NCBI GenBank assembly: GCA_016927855.1
Contig: JAFGLV010000136.1
Span: 1-44,059 of the forward strand
Length of the DNA stretch: 44,059 bases
Reading direction: 5' to 3'
Origin: Sedimentisphaerales bacterium
GTDB lineage: Bacteria; Planctomycetota; Phycisphaerae; Sedimentisphaerales; Anaerobacaceae
A model generated the notes under the pieces. It worked only from the letters and a program-made list of their open reading frames with translations. It was not told the DNA's origin and searched no databases. Both the position numbers and the translations under genes were made by a program. This document shows positions 24,865-33,439 of the stretch, in pieces; the stretch's first letter is position 1; every line of letters starts with the position of its first letter.

Positions 24865-27309
24865 TCACTCGATGATGACTTCCTGCACGCCGGCGGACCA
24901 GCCCTCCTGGAGGACGATCTCGATCTTCAGTGCGTCCGTCTCGACGGGGTCGAACGTCACGGTGTTGAACGTGTCGAGTTCGAGTCCGTAGGGTGTCTTG
25001 TTCACGACAGGCTGGAACGTGCCGCTGGCGTCGCGGTAGCGCAGACGCCATGACTTGGGTAGGTGACATTCACCCTGGCCGGTGTCGTCGAACCAGTAGA
25101 CCTTGACGGTAGAGACGCAAGATTTTGCGTCTCTACGGTCCCAGGCGAACTGGATCCACTCGGTCGTGCCCTTGTGCGGCCAGAAATCCAATTGGCCGAG
25201 GGAGTTGTCGCGCGAGTTGGGCGGTATGACCTGGTCGGTGATCGACGCGAGCGATTTGTGTACGAAGGAGGCGGTGGTCCTGCTGACGTAGGCCAGGGTG
25301 TCGGCCGGCTCGGGCCGGGCGGCCTGCATCTCGCGTGCGGGCCAAACCGTCATGGCGGCGCGGCCGCGATGGGCCCAGGCGTAATACGGGATGGCGGTGA
25401 AGGTCCGCTCGGTGGTCAGGACGATGTCACCGTTCATGGTGCGCTTGGTGGCGCGAGCTTGGCCCATGATTACCGTGACACCGTTGAGCAGGTCAGGCCG
25501 GTGCTCGGTGGTAAATTGTGCGTCGTCGGGGATGACCAGGTTGAGGACCTGGCCATCGTTATCGGGCCCTTCCAGGCAGAAGACCAGCGGACCACGCTGG
25601 AGCGCGACCTTGCCCCGGTCGGCCGCGACCTTCTCGTTAGCGATGATTCGCCGGACCGGCATCGGCAGGTTCAACTCGATCGTGTCACCCTTTTGCCAGG
25701 TCCGCTCGATCCGCGCGAAGCCTCGCTGCACGTCGAGCGGCACCAGTTTGCCGTTGATCTTCAGTTGGGCCTTCTCATCACTGGTCCTCTGGAAAGCGTA
25801 GAGGTCGCTCGGGACTGCTTCATTGCGCGCCCAACCCGGGATGCGCACGCAGACGGCAAACGATTCGCTCTTCTCCGGCGCGACCGTGATCGTCACCGCA
25901 CCGTCCCACGGATAGCGCGTCTGCTGCGCGAGCGTGACTTTGTTGGAGGCGGTCGCGATGGTCGCGTCGCCGCCGACGAAGAGGTTCACGTAGACATCGC
26001 TGTCCTGGTAGGCGTAGGCGTATCCCGGCACGGACGGGATGAAGCGCGCCACGTTCGACGGACAGCACGCGCACGCGAACCAGGGGCTGCGCTCGCTTCC
26101 GGTCGATTCCAGCGGATTCGGATAGAAAAAGCGGTCGCCTTCCATGGAAATGCCTGACAGCGCGGCGTTGTACAGCGTGCGCTCCAGCACGTCGATATAC
26201 CTGGCGTCGTCGTGCATGAGGAACATGCGATGGTTCCACAGGACATTGGCAATCGACGCGCACGTCTCGCAGTACGCGGTCGCATTGGGCAGCTCGTAAG
26301 GTTCGCTGAAGCCTTCATTGCCGCCGCTGGCGCCGATCCCGCCGGTGACGTAAAGCTTGGTCGAGACCGTGTCCTGCCAGATCGCGTCGATGGCGCGGAC
26401 GTAGTCCATGTTGCCGGTCAGGGCAGCCACGTCCGCCATGCCGGTATAGAGATAGGCGGCGCGTACCGAGTGGCCCACCGCCTGGGTCTGCTGGGTAACC
26501 GGTTCGTGGTCCTGGGCGTACACGCCGTAGAGTCCGCCGTTGCCGTTCGGACCCCGGTTGCCGCGCCGTCCGCGCTGATCCAGCAGGAACTTGGCCTCGT
26601 CGAGGTATCGTTCGTCGCCGGTGGCGCGGTAGAGCTTGCACAAAGCGATCTCGATTTCCTCGTGTCCCGAGGGGTCAGTACGTTTGCCGGGAGCGAAAGT
26701 GCGGCAGATCAAGTCCGCGTTGTCGGTGGCGATCTTCAGGAACGACGTGTCACCGGTGACCTGGTAGTGAGCGACCGCCGCCTCGTACATGTGTCCGACA
26801 CAGTACTGCTCGTGCATCGACTGGACATTTGTCCATCGTTTCTCAGGCTGCCTTTCCGGTACCGAGTAGAACGTGTAGAGGTATCCGTCGTCCCACTGGG
26901 CGGCGCGCATGGTCGTGATGAGCTTCTCAAGATAAAGCCGCATCATCGTATCCGGATTGACCTGAAGCGCATACGCCGCGCCTTCCATGACCTTATAGAC
27001 GTCGGAGTCATCGAAGTAGATCCCCTCGTGCTGGCCTGGGCGCAGGCCCGCGGCTCTCTCGAAATTGCGGATGCGACCGGTCTGCTCGCACATGGCGAAG
27101 GCGTAAGGGATCGTGACTCTGCGGCTGGTGTCCAGACGCGGTGTCCAAAAGCCGTCGGCGACGTGAACCAGGTTGAAGGGCACCGGTTTGACGTGGTAGT
27201 CGTGCGCCAAGGCGTCTGGCTTTTCACCCGCCTGGCACCAGGTCGCGCAGGCTGCCACCGTCAGGATCGCGCCGAGAAGCCAGGGAAACGCCCTTTCTCG
27301 ATGTGCCAT
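24865..27309 (-). CDS. Glycoside hydrolase family 127 (beta-L-arabinofuranosidase-like, DUF1680)
   Basis: An 814-aa exported enzyme (signal peptide about 1-27, ending CQA) expected to release beta-L-arabinofuranose from plant or algal glycans or glycoproteins. The (alpha/alpha)6 catalytic domain carries the family's zinc/nucleophile set: E348 and C350 in YCETCAS, and C415-C416 in ACCPSN, where one Cys is the nucleophile in HypBA1. Beta-sandwich domains follow (RIPGWA..., LQRGPLVFCLEG). The C-terminal region (about 690-814) is F5/8-type or family-specific (VYWFDDTGQGECHLPKSWRL). Residues about 725-734 (RRDAKSCVST) are encoded by a repeat palindrome. The gene stands alone with no transporter or sulfatase neighbours. 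Confidence 0.9.
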   Translation of the reverse strand: MAHRERAFPWLLGAILTVAACATWCQAGEKPDALAHDYHVKPVPFNLVHVADGFWTPRLDTSRRVTIPYAFAMCEQTGRIRNFERAAGLRPGQHEGIYFDDSDVYKVMEGAAYALQVNPDTMMRLYLEKLITTMRAAQWDDGYLYTFYSVPERQPEKRWTNVQSMHEQYCVGHMYEAAVAHYQVTGDTSFLKIATDNADLICRTFAPGKRTDPSGHEEIEIALCKLYRATGDERYLDEAKFLLDQRGRRGNRGPNGNGGLYGVYAQDHEPVTQQTQAVGHSVRAAYLYTGMADVAALTGNMDYVRAIDAIWQDTVSTKLYVTGGIGASGGNEGFSEPYELPNATAYCETCASIANVLWNHRMFLMHDDARYIDVLERTLYNAALSGISMEGDRFFYPNPLESTGSERSPWFACACCPSNVARFIPSVPGYAYAYQDSDVYVNLFVGGDATIATASNKVTLAQQTRYPWDGAVTITVAPEKSESFAVCVRIPGWARNEAVPSDLYAFQRTSDEKAQLKINGKLVPLDVQRGFARIERTWQKGDTIELNLPMPVRRIIANEKVAADRGKVALQRGPLVFCLEGPDNDGQVLNLVIPDDAQFTTEHRPDLLNGVTVIMGQARATKRTMNGDIVLTTERTFTAIPYYAWAHRGRAAMTVWPAREMQAARPEPADTLAYVSRTTASFVHKSLASITDQVIPPNSRDNSLGQLDFWPHKGTTEWIQFAWDRRDAKSCVSTVKVYWFDDTGQGECHLPKSWRLRYRDASGTFQPVVNKTPYGLELDTFNTVTFDPVETDALKIEIVLQEGWSAGVQEVIIE
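25109..25136. repeat. 28-bp REP-like palindrome inside the GH127 gene
   Basis: GTAGAGACGCAA and its inverted copy TTGCGTCTCTAC surround a 4-nt centre (GATT); both 12-nt arms match perfectly. It is read in frame as part of the enzyme. The same type of GTAGAGACGC palindrome is a common intergenic REP-like repeat in bacterial genomes; finding it in coding sequence is unusual. Confidence 0.85.
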
Positions 27310-27468
27310 TGAACCACCCCTTGAAGAGAATAATCCTGTGATCGATTACGAGTCCCGATCATAACGGTTTGGGACTGCTCCGCAAGCACCTGGTCTTGAG
27401 AATCCGGCGCGGCGAGTTGTGTGGAAGGTCCGAAAGAGGTGCCAGGCGAGGAACCAGGACGGTCGGAG

Positions 27469-27498
27469 GCGCAGGGAAACCTCCTGCGCTACAGGAGG
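27469..27498. repeat. Overlapping hairpins between csrA and the GH127 gene
   Basis: Two mutually exclusive stems: GCGCAGG (27469-27475) with CCTGCGC (27483-27489), and CCTCCTG (27480-27486) with CAGGAGG (27492-27498). This is typical of a REP-like unit. It lies downstream of csrA on its strand but has no U-tract. Confidence 0.5.
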
Positions 27499-27553
27499 GG
27501 GGATGGCGAATCAGGGACAGACGAGAAACGACAGGGTGAACGTGCCGGAAGGA

Positions 27554-27829
27554 TTAGTGTTTCTGATGCTCTTTGGCCTTCTCTTTTTCGTCCGCTTCCT
27601 CGGTGCTGTCGTTCTGCTCAGCCGGAGACTTGTCCTGAGATTCGGTCCCAGCGGCCTTCTCAGCCTTCTCACGCTGGATGGCGTCGTAGATCTCCCTGCG
27701 GTGGACCGGGATGCTCTTCGGGGCGGTAATGCCCAGACGAACCTTGTCCCCGCGGACGTCTACGATGGTGATCTCGACGTCGTCGCCGATCATGATGGAC
27801 TCATCTCGTTGTCTGCTTAGAACCAACAT
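27554..27829 (-). CDS. csrA: Carbon storage regulator CsrA with charged C-terminal tail
   Basis: A 91-aa RNA-binding post-transcriptional regulator that binds GGA sites in mRNA leaders. The core (1-60) is canonical: MLVLSRQRDESIMIGDDVEI, then VRLGITAPKSIPVHRREIYDAI, including the L4/R6 region and the VHRxEIY element with the RNA-binding Arg. Residues 62-91 are a low-complexity Glu/Lys tail (EKAEKAAGTESQDKSPAEQN and onward) longer than in the usual 60-75-aa protein. ATG 27829 is preferred, with AAGGAG 6 nt upstream; a longer open frame has no such site. No flagellar gene or FliW is next to it. Confidence 0.95.
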   Translation of the reverse strand: MLVLSRQRDESIMIGDDVEITIVDVRGDKVRLGITAPKSIPVHRREIYDAIQREKAEKAAGTESQDKSPAEQNDSTEEADEKEKAKEHQKH

Positions 27830-28110
27830 CGTTAACTCCTTTTGCCGGCTGGTCTTACCGTGTTCTCTACGAAATCTGCTCTCAGTCTGTTCATCTGATT
27901 CACTCGTTCCGGCCACGACTTCGCGAGGCCACAAAAGTCACGTCCTACACCCTGAAGCCTGGCGACAGGGTGTTAGGACATCTACTATGTCGGCCAATTG
28001 GGGAGGCGAAACCAGACAAATTCGGTTTTCTTGAATTGACGTGGTGCGGTTATGAGACGTCCAGGGCGCAAGATGCTTCGTTGCAAGCAGTTGCGCGCGT
28101 AGCGCGGGGC

Positions 28111-28151
28111 AAAAAAAACGAAGCGAGACGTCCTTTATCAGGCCGCTTCGT
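28111..28151 (-). terminator. Intrinsic terminator overlapping the end of the membrane-protein gene
   Basis: On the minus strand, ACGAAGCG pairs with CGCTTCGT (8 bp) around an 18-nt loop and is followed by a run of eight T residues (the T of the second arm is the first). The upstream arm lies in the last codons of the gene ending at 28138, and its stop codon is in the loop. Confidence 0.8.
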
Positions 28152-29034
28152 GGGTTCGCCAGTAGTCGTATTGAACGGCCAGCCAGTAGCCGATCACGGA
28201 GCCCAGCGCCGCGAACGCCACGAGCTGAATCGGCAGGATGGCCAGGACGGCATGAGGAAAAGAGGTGGCCGGCTGGGTTTCTGCAAAGACGGCAATCGTG
28301 TCACCGCGACAATAGGCCATCTCGGCAAACGGCACCACCAGCACAGACGCTACAGTCGGCCAGACGTAGCTGAGACCGAAGAACTTCTTGGCTACGAACG
28401 CGGCCGCGACGAATGCCGCTAGGCCGGCGAATACGATCTGGCCGGTGGCAGGCTGAGCGGCCGGCGGCTTGATGAAGGTGGGCACGTTCTGCGCGAAAGC
28501 ACCGAGAAGGAACTGCGCCACGAGCACGACGATCATCGCCGCCATCAGGATAGTCAGCACTGTGTCCGTTTTGATCTGACCTTTGATCTTGGCGAGCGTC
28601 AGACGAGATTCGGAGGCAGGACGAAGGTGCTCGGCGGCCAGCACGCCGGCAAAGCCTGCCGCGACAATCAGCAGCCAATAGACCGGCTCGAAACGCAGCG
28701 ACTGCACGAGCGCCTCACGCTCAGCCGGCAGGGGATTGGATTGGGTCAGCGCGCGCATCGGACCCGAGCGGACGGCCCAGGCCGCCAGGCCGAAGGGAAC
28801 CGTCAGGATGCCGATCTCCCGACCGTGGGGCCAGGTGACGAAGTATCCCACGAAGCCCAGACCGAAGGCCAGGACCAGCAGAAAGACCGTTCCCGACAGA
28901 CCCACGCCGGTTGAGCGGACCGGTCCCAGCGGGTCCGCCGGAGCGGCCGCGGGCCACGCCAGAATCCCGATGACAACCAAACCCAGCAGGCCCACCAGGG
29001 CGATGCGGAGCTTATTGATCCACGACAGTTCCAT
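28138..29034 (-). CDS. Polytopic membrane protein of unknown function
   Basis: A 298-aa protein with about eight hydrophobic segments (including IALVGLLGLVVIGILAW near the N-terminus, FLLVLAFGLGFVGYFVTW, VYWLLIVAAGFAGVLAA, TILMAAMIVVLVAQFLLGAF and a last one near residue 270). I do not recognise the family and see no catalytic motif. A short cytoplasmic or periplasmic loop near residue 100-120 separates the two halves. AGGAG lies 8 nt before the ATG. It is 104 nt downstream of the 1284-aa redox fusion on the same strand, so it could be in the same transcript. A strong terminator closes it. Confidence 0.75.
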   Translation of the reverse strand: MELSWINKLRIALVGLLGLVVIGILAWPAAAPADPLGPVRSTGVGLSGTVFLLVLAFGLGFVGYFVTWPHGREIGILTVPFGLAAWAVRSGPMRALTQSNPLPAEREALVQSLRFEPVYWLLIVAAGFAGVLAAEHLRPASESRLTLAKIKGQIKTDTVLTILMAAMIVVLVAQFLLGAFAQNVPTFIKPPAAQPATGQIVFAGLAAFVAAAFVAKKFFGLSYVWPTVASVLVVPFAEMAYCRGDTIAVFAETQPATSFPHAVLAILPIQLVAFAALGSVIGYWLAVQYDYWRTHEAA

Positions 29035-29138
29035 GCCTGCATCTCCTAAGATGCCGCCAAGCTATCACGTCGGCGCCGCCGCGTCAACCTTCACTCCGTC
29101 TCGCATATTCGCCAGTCGAGGTTGGGCTCGAAGTGGTG

Positions 29139-32100
29139 TCAGCGGCGCCGGCCGCGGCGCTGACGCTGCTGGCGGAACGGTCTCTCGGTAGGGCTCTCGA
29201 TCTCCGCAGCGGCGCGGACCTCGGAAGGCGTTGGCGCTGGTGGAGCCGGCGGTGCTTTTCGCAACGGAGACAACGTCAGTAGCGCCAGAGCGAGAAGGCC
29301 TCCCAGGAACACGCCCGAAACGGCATTGGGTCCGGTCTTGGCGACTACGTCGTCTCGCGTCGGGACCAGGGGGTTCGTGTAGCGGCAACGGTCGCAGTAG
29401 ATGCAGTCGGCGTGATCGCGCCCGCCCAGACCGAATTCGCAACGTCCGAACTTCTTGGCCGGCAGCAGGCGGGCCAGCCATCCGGCCCGATTGAACAGCG
29501 ACAGGAAAGCGCCGGTGGGACACACGTAGCGGCACCACAGGCGTGTCACGAACAGGCTGCCCAGCAGCGCGAGAATCGCCAGGATCAGCCCCAGCGACGC
29601 GAACAGGTTGCCGGACCAGGCCTGCCGGTCGAAAGCGCTGGTCAGAGGGTCCGCTTCGAGGAGATGTTTGCTGCCCACCGTGAAGAACGCGACGACGAGG
29701 ACGAAGAGCACGCCGTATTTCAGCGACCGGCCCAGCGTGATTGCCGGCAGGGACAACCGTGCCTTGAACCGCTTGGGCGCGATCAGGCTGACCAATTCCT
29801 GCAACGCGCCGAAGGGACACAGATAGCCGCAATAGAGGTTCCCGAATAGCAGGATCAACAGCGGCACGCCCAGCAACAGACACAGCCCGCCGAGCGTGCC
29901 GGCCAGCAGTCCGTCCGCGCTGAGCAGGCGGATGACGTGGTCGGTGGAAAACTGCTTGTTGAGCCAGAAACCGGCGACACCCACGGTCAACGCCAGCAGG
30001 ACGAGACGGCTCCAGAACCGGCCGTGTAGGATGGCGCCGACCGCTATCATCGCCGAGGCGCCCCAGCAGGCCAGAGGCCAGTTGACCCGTTCAGTCCAAT
30101 GTTGTGGCGTGACCTGCGGTGCTTCATGCTGGCCGAAAACCGAGACGGCAAACTCGCGCCCGGAATTGCGCAGCAGGCGCAGGATCGCATCGCTGCTCAG
30201 TGTCGCGCCGCTGACAGTGTTGACGCCTGCCATAGGATTGTCGCCAAAGACCTTCTTGCCCTTGAGCGAGTCCATCCATCCTCGTATGCGACTGATGTAG
30301 CGCGGCGTTTCGCGCGAGCGCGTGATCCGAAAGTCGATCAGCGTGCCGTTGGGGTCGGCAAAGGCAATGACGGACATCGGACCGGCGTAACCGTAGACCG
30401 TCCCGGTGAAGTCCTCGGAGCGAAAGATGTAGCCCGTCAAGCGCGAACCGGCGCGGACCTCGTGGTAGGTCTTGGAGGTGCCCGCCACGGTGGTGGTCTT
30501 GGCGGAGACCCTGCGTCCCTCCACCCACTCGCCGATGACCGTCGTCGCCTGGGCCTGCGCGTGCGATTTCTCCAGGTAGGACAACAGGTGGATGCTCACC
30601 ACGACGCAGGACGTCACGGCGAAGAGACTGTAGCCGGCAGGGGTCAGCACCGGATGTGGAGCGACACGCCGGCCTGGGCGCGCAACCTGGCGGTACACAG
30701 CACCTGTGGAGGCGAGGTTTGCGAGCACGAAAGCCGCCAGAACATACAGCGCCGCTCCGAGCCCAAGCAGCGGTATGAGGACGAACGCGGCCAGGCCGGC
30801 GCCGAGGGCGGCGCCCAGGTGGTCCGCGCTACCGAGGCGCGCGGCCGCAAGCTCGGCATTGAGATCGCACAGGCCGAACAGCTTCGCGCCCGCGGCCAGC
30901 GCGCCGCCGGTGAAGAAGCCGGTAAGCAGTATCCAAACGGCCACGCCGTGCTGTGTCAGCAGGGAGCGCTCGATCCATACACCGGCTCCGACCAGGCAGA
31001 CCGCGTGAAAGCCCATGAGGATCAGCAATACGCACAAGACGAAATACACCGGTTGGCTGCCGGCGCGACGCAAGGAGGAAAGCAGGCCTCCGACCGCCGC
31101 AGCGCCCACCGCCAGGCCGAGCATGAGCGCCGCAGACAGAAAGCCGACGTGCAGATGCAACGTGCCGAACCGCCTCTGGTAGGCGTAGACCAGCACGATG
31201 AACGTCGCGAAGGCTGCCAGGGTCGATCCACCCATGACGGTCAGCACATCGGAACAAAGCGTTTCACTGTTGTGTGGATCGAAGCCCTGCTTGCGGCGAG
31301 GGGTTGTCCCGAGCACATAGGCGATACGCACGAGCGCCAGTACCCCGAGGCAGGCCATCACGACGAGCAAGCCTCCGCGCAAGAGTGTCTGCGCCGGTTC
31401 GATCAGAGGCAGTCCTGAATCGTGCGCGGTCTGCAGCAGTTGTCCCAGGTAACGGGCGGCATTGCGGTCCGTGATGACCAACTCCGCCGGCAACGCCGCG
31501 GCGTCGAATGAATCCAGCATCTCGGATGCGCGAACGGGGCGATAAACGCTCGATAGTTCTTCGGGTGGCAGGATGGTCTCGGCGTTTTCCAGCAGACTGA
31601 AGCGAGTCTGAAGCGCAATGGGGGAGACCTGGAGATATGGCGCCGGAGCCGACAGGAAGAAGGTTCGCTGGCCGGCGGGCACCAGGATCGTCTGGCCGAA
31701 GGCCGCGTCGAGCGTATTCTTCACGCACGCCCCGAGGTAGGCGGGTTTGCCGGGTGCGTCACTCTCGGCGCCCTCGATGCCCAGCACGAACAGACCGAGG
31801 GAGCGCAAAGAGCGGTTGACCTGCTCGAAGAACTCGAAAGACAGAAACGGGTCCAGTGCAGCGCTCACGGCGCCGGGGAAGTTGACGACCACGATGTCGT
31901 ACGTGTCCGGCCGGCCGGCCAATGTCGTTCGAGGGTCTCCCGCCAGATATTGCAGCCGCGAATCGGACACGCCCAGCGCCTCAGGCAAGCGCGCCAACAG
32001 GCAGGGTACATACTGCTGGTCGGGCACGAACCAATCCACCACCTTGACGTTGGCCGACTTGAGGAAACTCGCGCAGACGGACAGTCCGTCGCCAATGACG

Positions 32101-32993
32101 AGCACCCGCTCGGCGTTGGTGTTCTGCGACAGCGCCAAGGCCGCGGCTTTTCCCGCGGCGGCTTGGTCACCGATCGTTTCGTAGACCCGTCCGTTTCTCG
32201 TGACGATCCGTCGGCCGTTGTCGGCGCCGTACAGATACTCGCCCTTTGCGGTCGAGAAGCGGCCTTCCAGGACCCTGTCCGGCGCGAGTCGGTCCCACTG
32301 CCGCTCGCGCAGAATCTTGGCCAGCGCCACGTCGGCGCGAAGGCCCAGCGCCGTGAGGACGACGATCAGGCACGAGGCAGCGATAGCCCGCGCGATGCCA
32401 CGGCGGCTCTGTCCCGGCGTGGTCCAGACGGACCAGGCGACAGCGCCGCACAATAGGACCGACAGCAGGAGAAAGATGCTGGCCGTGCCGAGGCCCAATT
32501 GCAGCAGTCCTGCGACACCCAGCCCGCCCAAGACGCCGCCGGCTCCAGCCCACGTACAGACACGACCGACGGCCAGGCTGTCGCTTCGAGCGAACCGACT
32601 GCACAGCAAGGGGAGAAGAAAGCCCGTAAGCAGGCAGCCGGGGGCCGTGACCAATAGAGAGCACCCGAGAATGTGCCAGAGCGTCGCGAAAGCGTGCGAC
32701 TCGGCCCCCGCTGCCTCCCGAAGGAAGACGAACAATCCATATTGCAGACAGAATGCCGGAATACAGGCCAGCAGGACGAGTTCCGCAGCCTGGGCAAGGC
32801 GGGACCTCAGCCGCTGCGCCCTGCGGAAGATCCAGGTCCCGAGGGCCGCCCACAGCAGCCACGCGCCGAAGAAGAGGCCAACGCCCATGTCCCGGCCATC
32901 GAGACCCGCCAGGTATTCCCGAAAGAGCAGAGCCTGAGCTGCGACTGTGGACAAGCCATAGCAGAAGAGTATGAGAATCCAGGCTCCCGGCAT
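29139..32993 (-). CDS. Fusion: spermidine-synthase-like membrane protein, FMN-binding domain, NosR/NapH-like polyferredoxin
   Basis: A 1284-aa membrane protein in three parts. Residues 1-220 and about 530-800 are multi-span membrane blocks flanking a spermidine-synthase-like Rossmann domain (about 240-450, RVLVIGDGLSVC near 296). The usual catalytic-Asp region reads VVVNFPGAVSAA, so aminopropyl transfer is unlikely. Residues about 815-935 are an FMN_bind domain with VSGATLSSDAIL near 926, the covalent flavin-threonine motif type of RnfG/NqrC/NosR. Residues about 950-1250 are a Fer4_5 membrane polyferredoxin with two CxxxCP motifs (YCGYLCPFGA near 1052; WCRYVCPTGAF near 1151) and DCIYCDRCRY near 1196. 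This suggests transmembrane electron transfer. The start at 32993 (GGTGG 7 nt upstream) is less certain; the open frame extends further. Confidence 0.82.
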   Translation of the reverse strand: MPGAWILILFCYGLSTVAAQALLFREYLAGLDGRDMGVGLFFGAWLLWAALGTWIFRRAQRLRSRLAQAAELVLLACIPAFCLQYGLFVFLREAAGAESHAFATLWHILGCSLLVTAPGCLLTGFLLPLLCSRFARSDSLAVGRVCTWAGAGGVLGGLGVAGLLQLGLGTASIFLLLSVLLCGAVAWSVWTTPGQSRRGIARAIAASCLIVVLTALGLRADVALAKILRERQWDRLAPDRVLEGRFSTAKGEYLYGADNGRRIVTRNGRVYETIGDQAAAGKAAALALSQNTNAERVLVIGDGLSVCASFLKSANVKVVDWFVPDQQYVPCLLARLPEALGVSDSRLQYLAGDPRTTLAGRPDTYDIVVVNFPGAVSAALDPFLSFEFFEQVNRSLRSLGLFVLGIEGAESDAPGKPAYLGACVKNTLDAAFGQTILVPAGQRTFFLSAPAPYLQVSPIALQTRFSLLENAETILPPEELSSVYRPVRASEMLDSFDAAALPAELVITDRNAARYLGQLLQTAHDSGLPLIEPAQTLLRGGLLVVMACLGVLALVRIAYVLGTTPRRKQGFDPHNSETLCSDVLTVMGGSTLAAFATFIVLVYAYQRRFGTLHLHVGFLSAALMLGLAVGAAAVGGLLSSLRRAGSQPVYFVLCVLLILMGFHAVCLVGAGVWIERSLLTQHGVAVWILLTGFFTGGALAAGAKLFGLCDLNAELAAARLGSADHLGAALGAGLAAFVLIPLLGLGAALYVLAAFVLANLASTGAVYRQVARPGRRVAPHPVLTPAGYSLFAVTSCVVVSIHLLSYLEKSHAQAQATTVIGEWVEGRRVSAKTTTVAGTSKTYHEVRAGSRLTGYIFRSEDFTGTVYGYAGPMSVIAFADPNGTLIDFRITRSRETPRYISRIRGWMDSLKGKKVFGDNPMAGVNTVSGATLSSDAILRLLRNSGREFAVSVFGQHEAPQVTPQHWTERVNWPLACWGASAMIAVGAILHGRFWSRLVLLALTVGVAGFWLNKQFSTDHVIRLLSADGLLAGTLGGLCLLLGVPLLILLFGNLYCGYLCPFGALQELVSLIAPKRFKARLSLPAITLGRSLKYGVLFVLVVAFFTVGSKHLLEADPLTSAFDRQAWSGNLFASLGLILAILALLGSLFVTRLWCRYVCPTGAFLSLFNRAGWLARLLPAKKFGRCEFGLGGRDHADCIYCDRCRYTNPLVPTRDDVVAKTGPNAVSGVFLGGLLALALLTLSPLRKAPPAPPAPTPSEVRAAAEIESPTERPFRQQRQRRGRRR

Positions 32994-33060
32994 ACCTTTC
33001 CCACCAAATCCGTTCGCGACGTCGCCGTCCGACCAGCGTAGCTGCAGGGATAGTGGCGGG

Positions 33061-33306
33061 TCACGCCGTGAGGTGACAGGGAGACTGCTTCTTTTTCGCG
33101 TCAGGCCGTGACGAGGCGCCGCTAACCATAGCAATGACTTGAGCTTGGCCCAAGGGCACCAGTTTCATTTGGCGGTGGAAACAGTCCGGATCACGATCGT
33201 ATTGCGGCGAAGGGGCCATGCACACGTCGTAACCAGCCCACGTGTACCGGCGATAGGCGTGCTCGTGGCCGTGGAGGATCAGCGCGATGTTGTAGATAAG
33301 CGGTAC
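33061..33306 (-). pseudogene. 3' remnant of a calcineurin-like metallophosphoesterase
   Basis: The minus-strand reading VPLIYNIALILHGHEHAYRR, then a WAGYDVCMAPSPQYDRDP segment to a stop at 33061, looks like the C-terminal end of a metallophosphatase. GHEH is the family's last metal-binding motif. All upstream metal-binding motifs are missing: the open frame above 33306 is antisense to the start of the DUF401 gene and has no family features. It is a broken gene of which only the 3' end remains. Confidence 0.65.
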
Positions 33307-33439
33307 CTCTGCCCGTGCCAAGCAGACCCGGCGTCGCCTCCGCGATAATTGGCGATTCGCGCTTTCGTGTCTACCCCAGGGCCGATACAATCGCCGGGCT
33401 TTCGAAACGCTTGTGTCTATTCTCAGGGCCTTTCCGTCG

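Noticed and set aside
29139..32993. A functional spermidine synthase
   Set aside because: The Rossmann core is present but the catalytic Asp region reads VVVNFPGAVSAA and the domain is embedded between membrane blocks; polyamine synthesis is unlikely.
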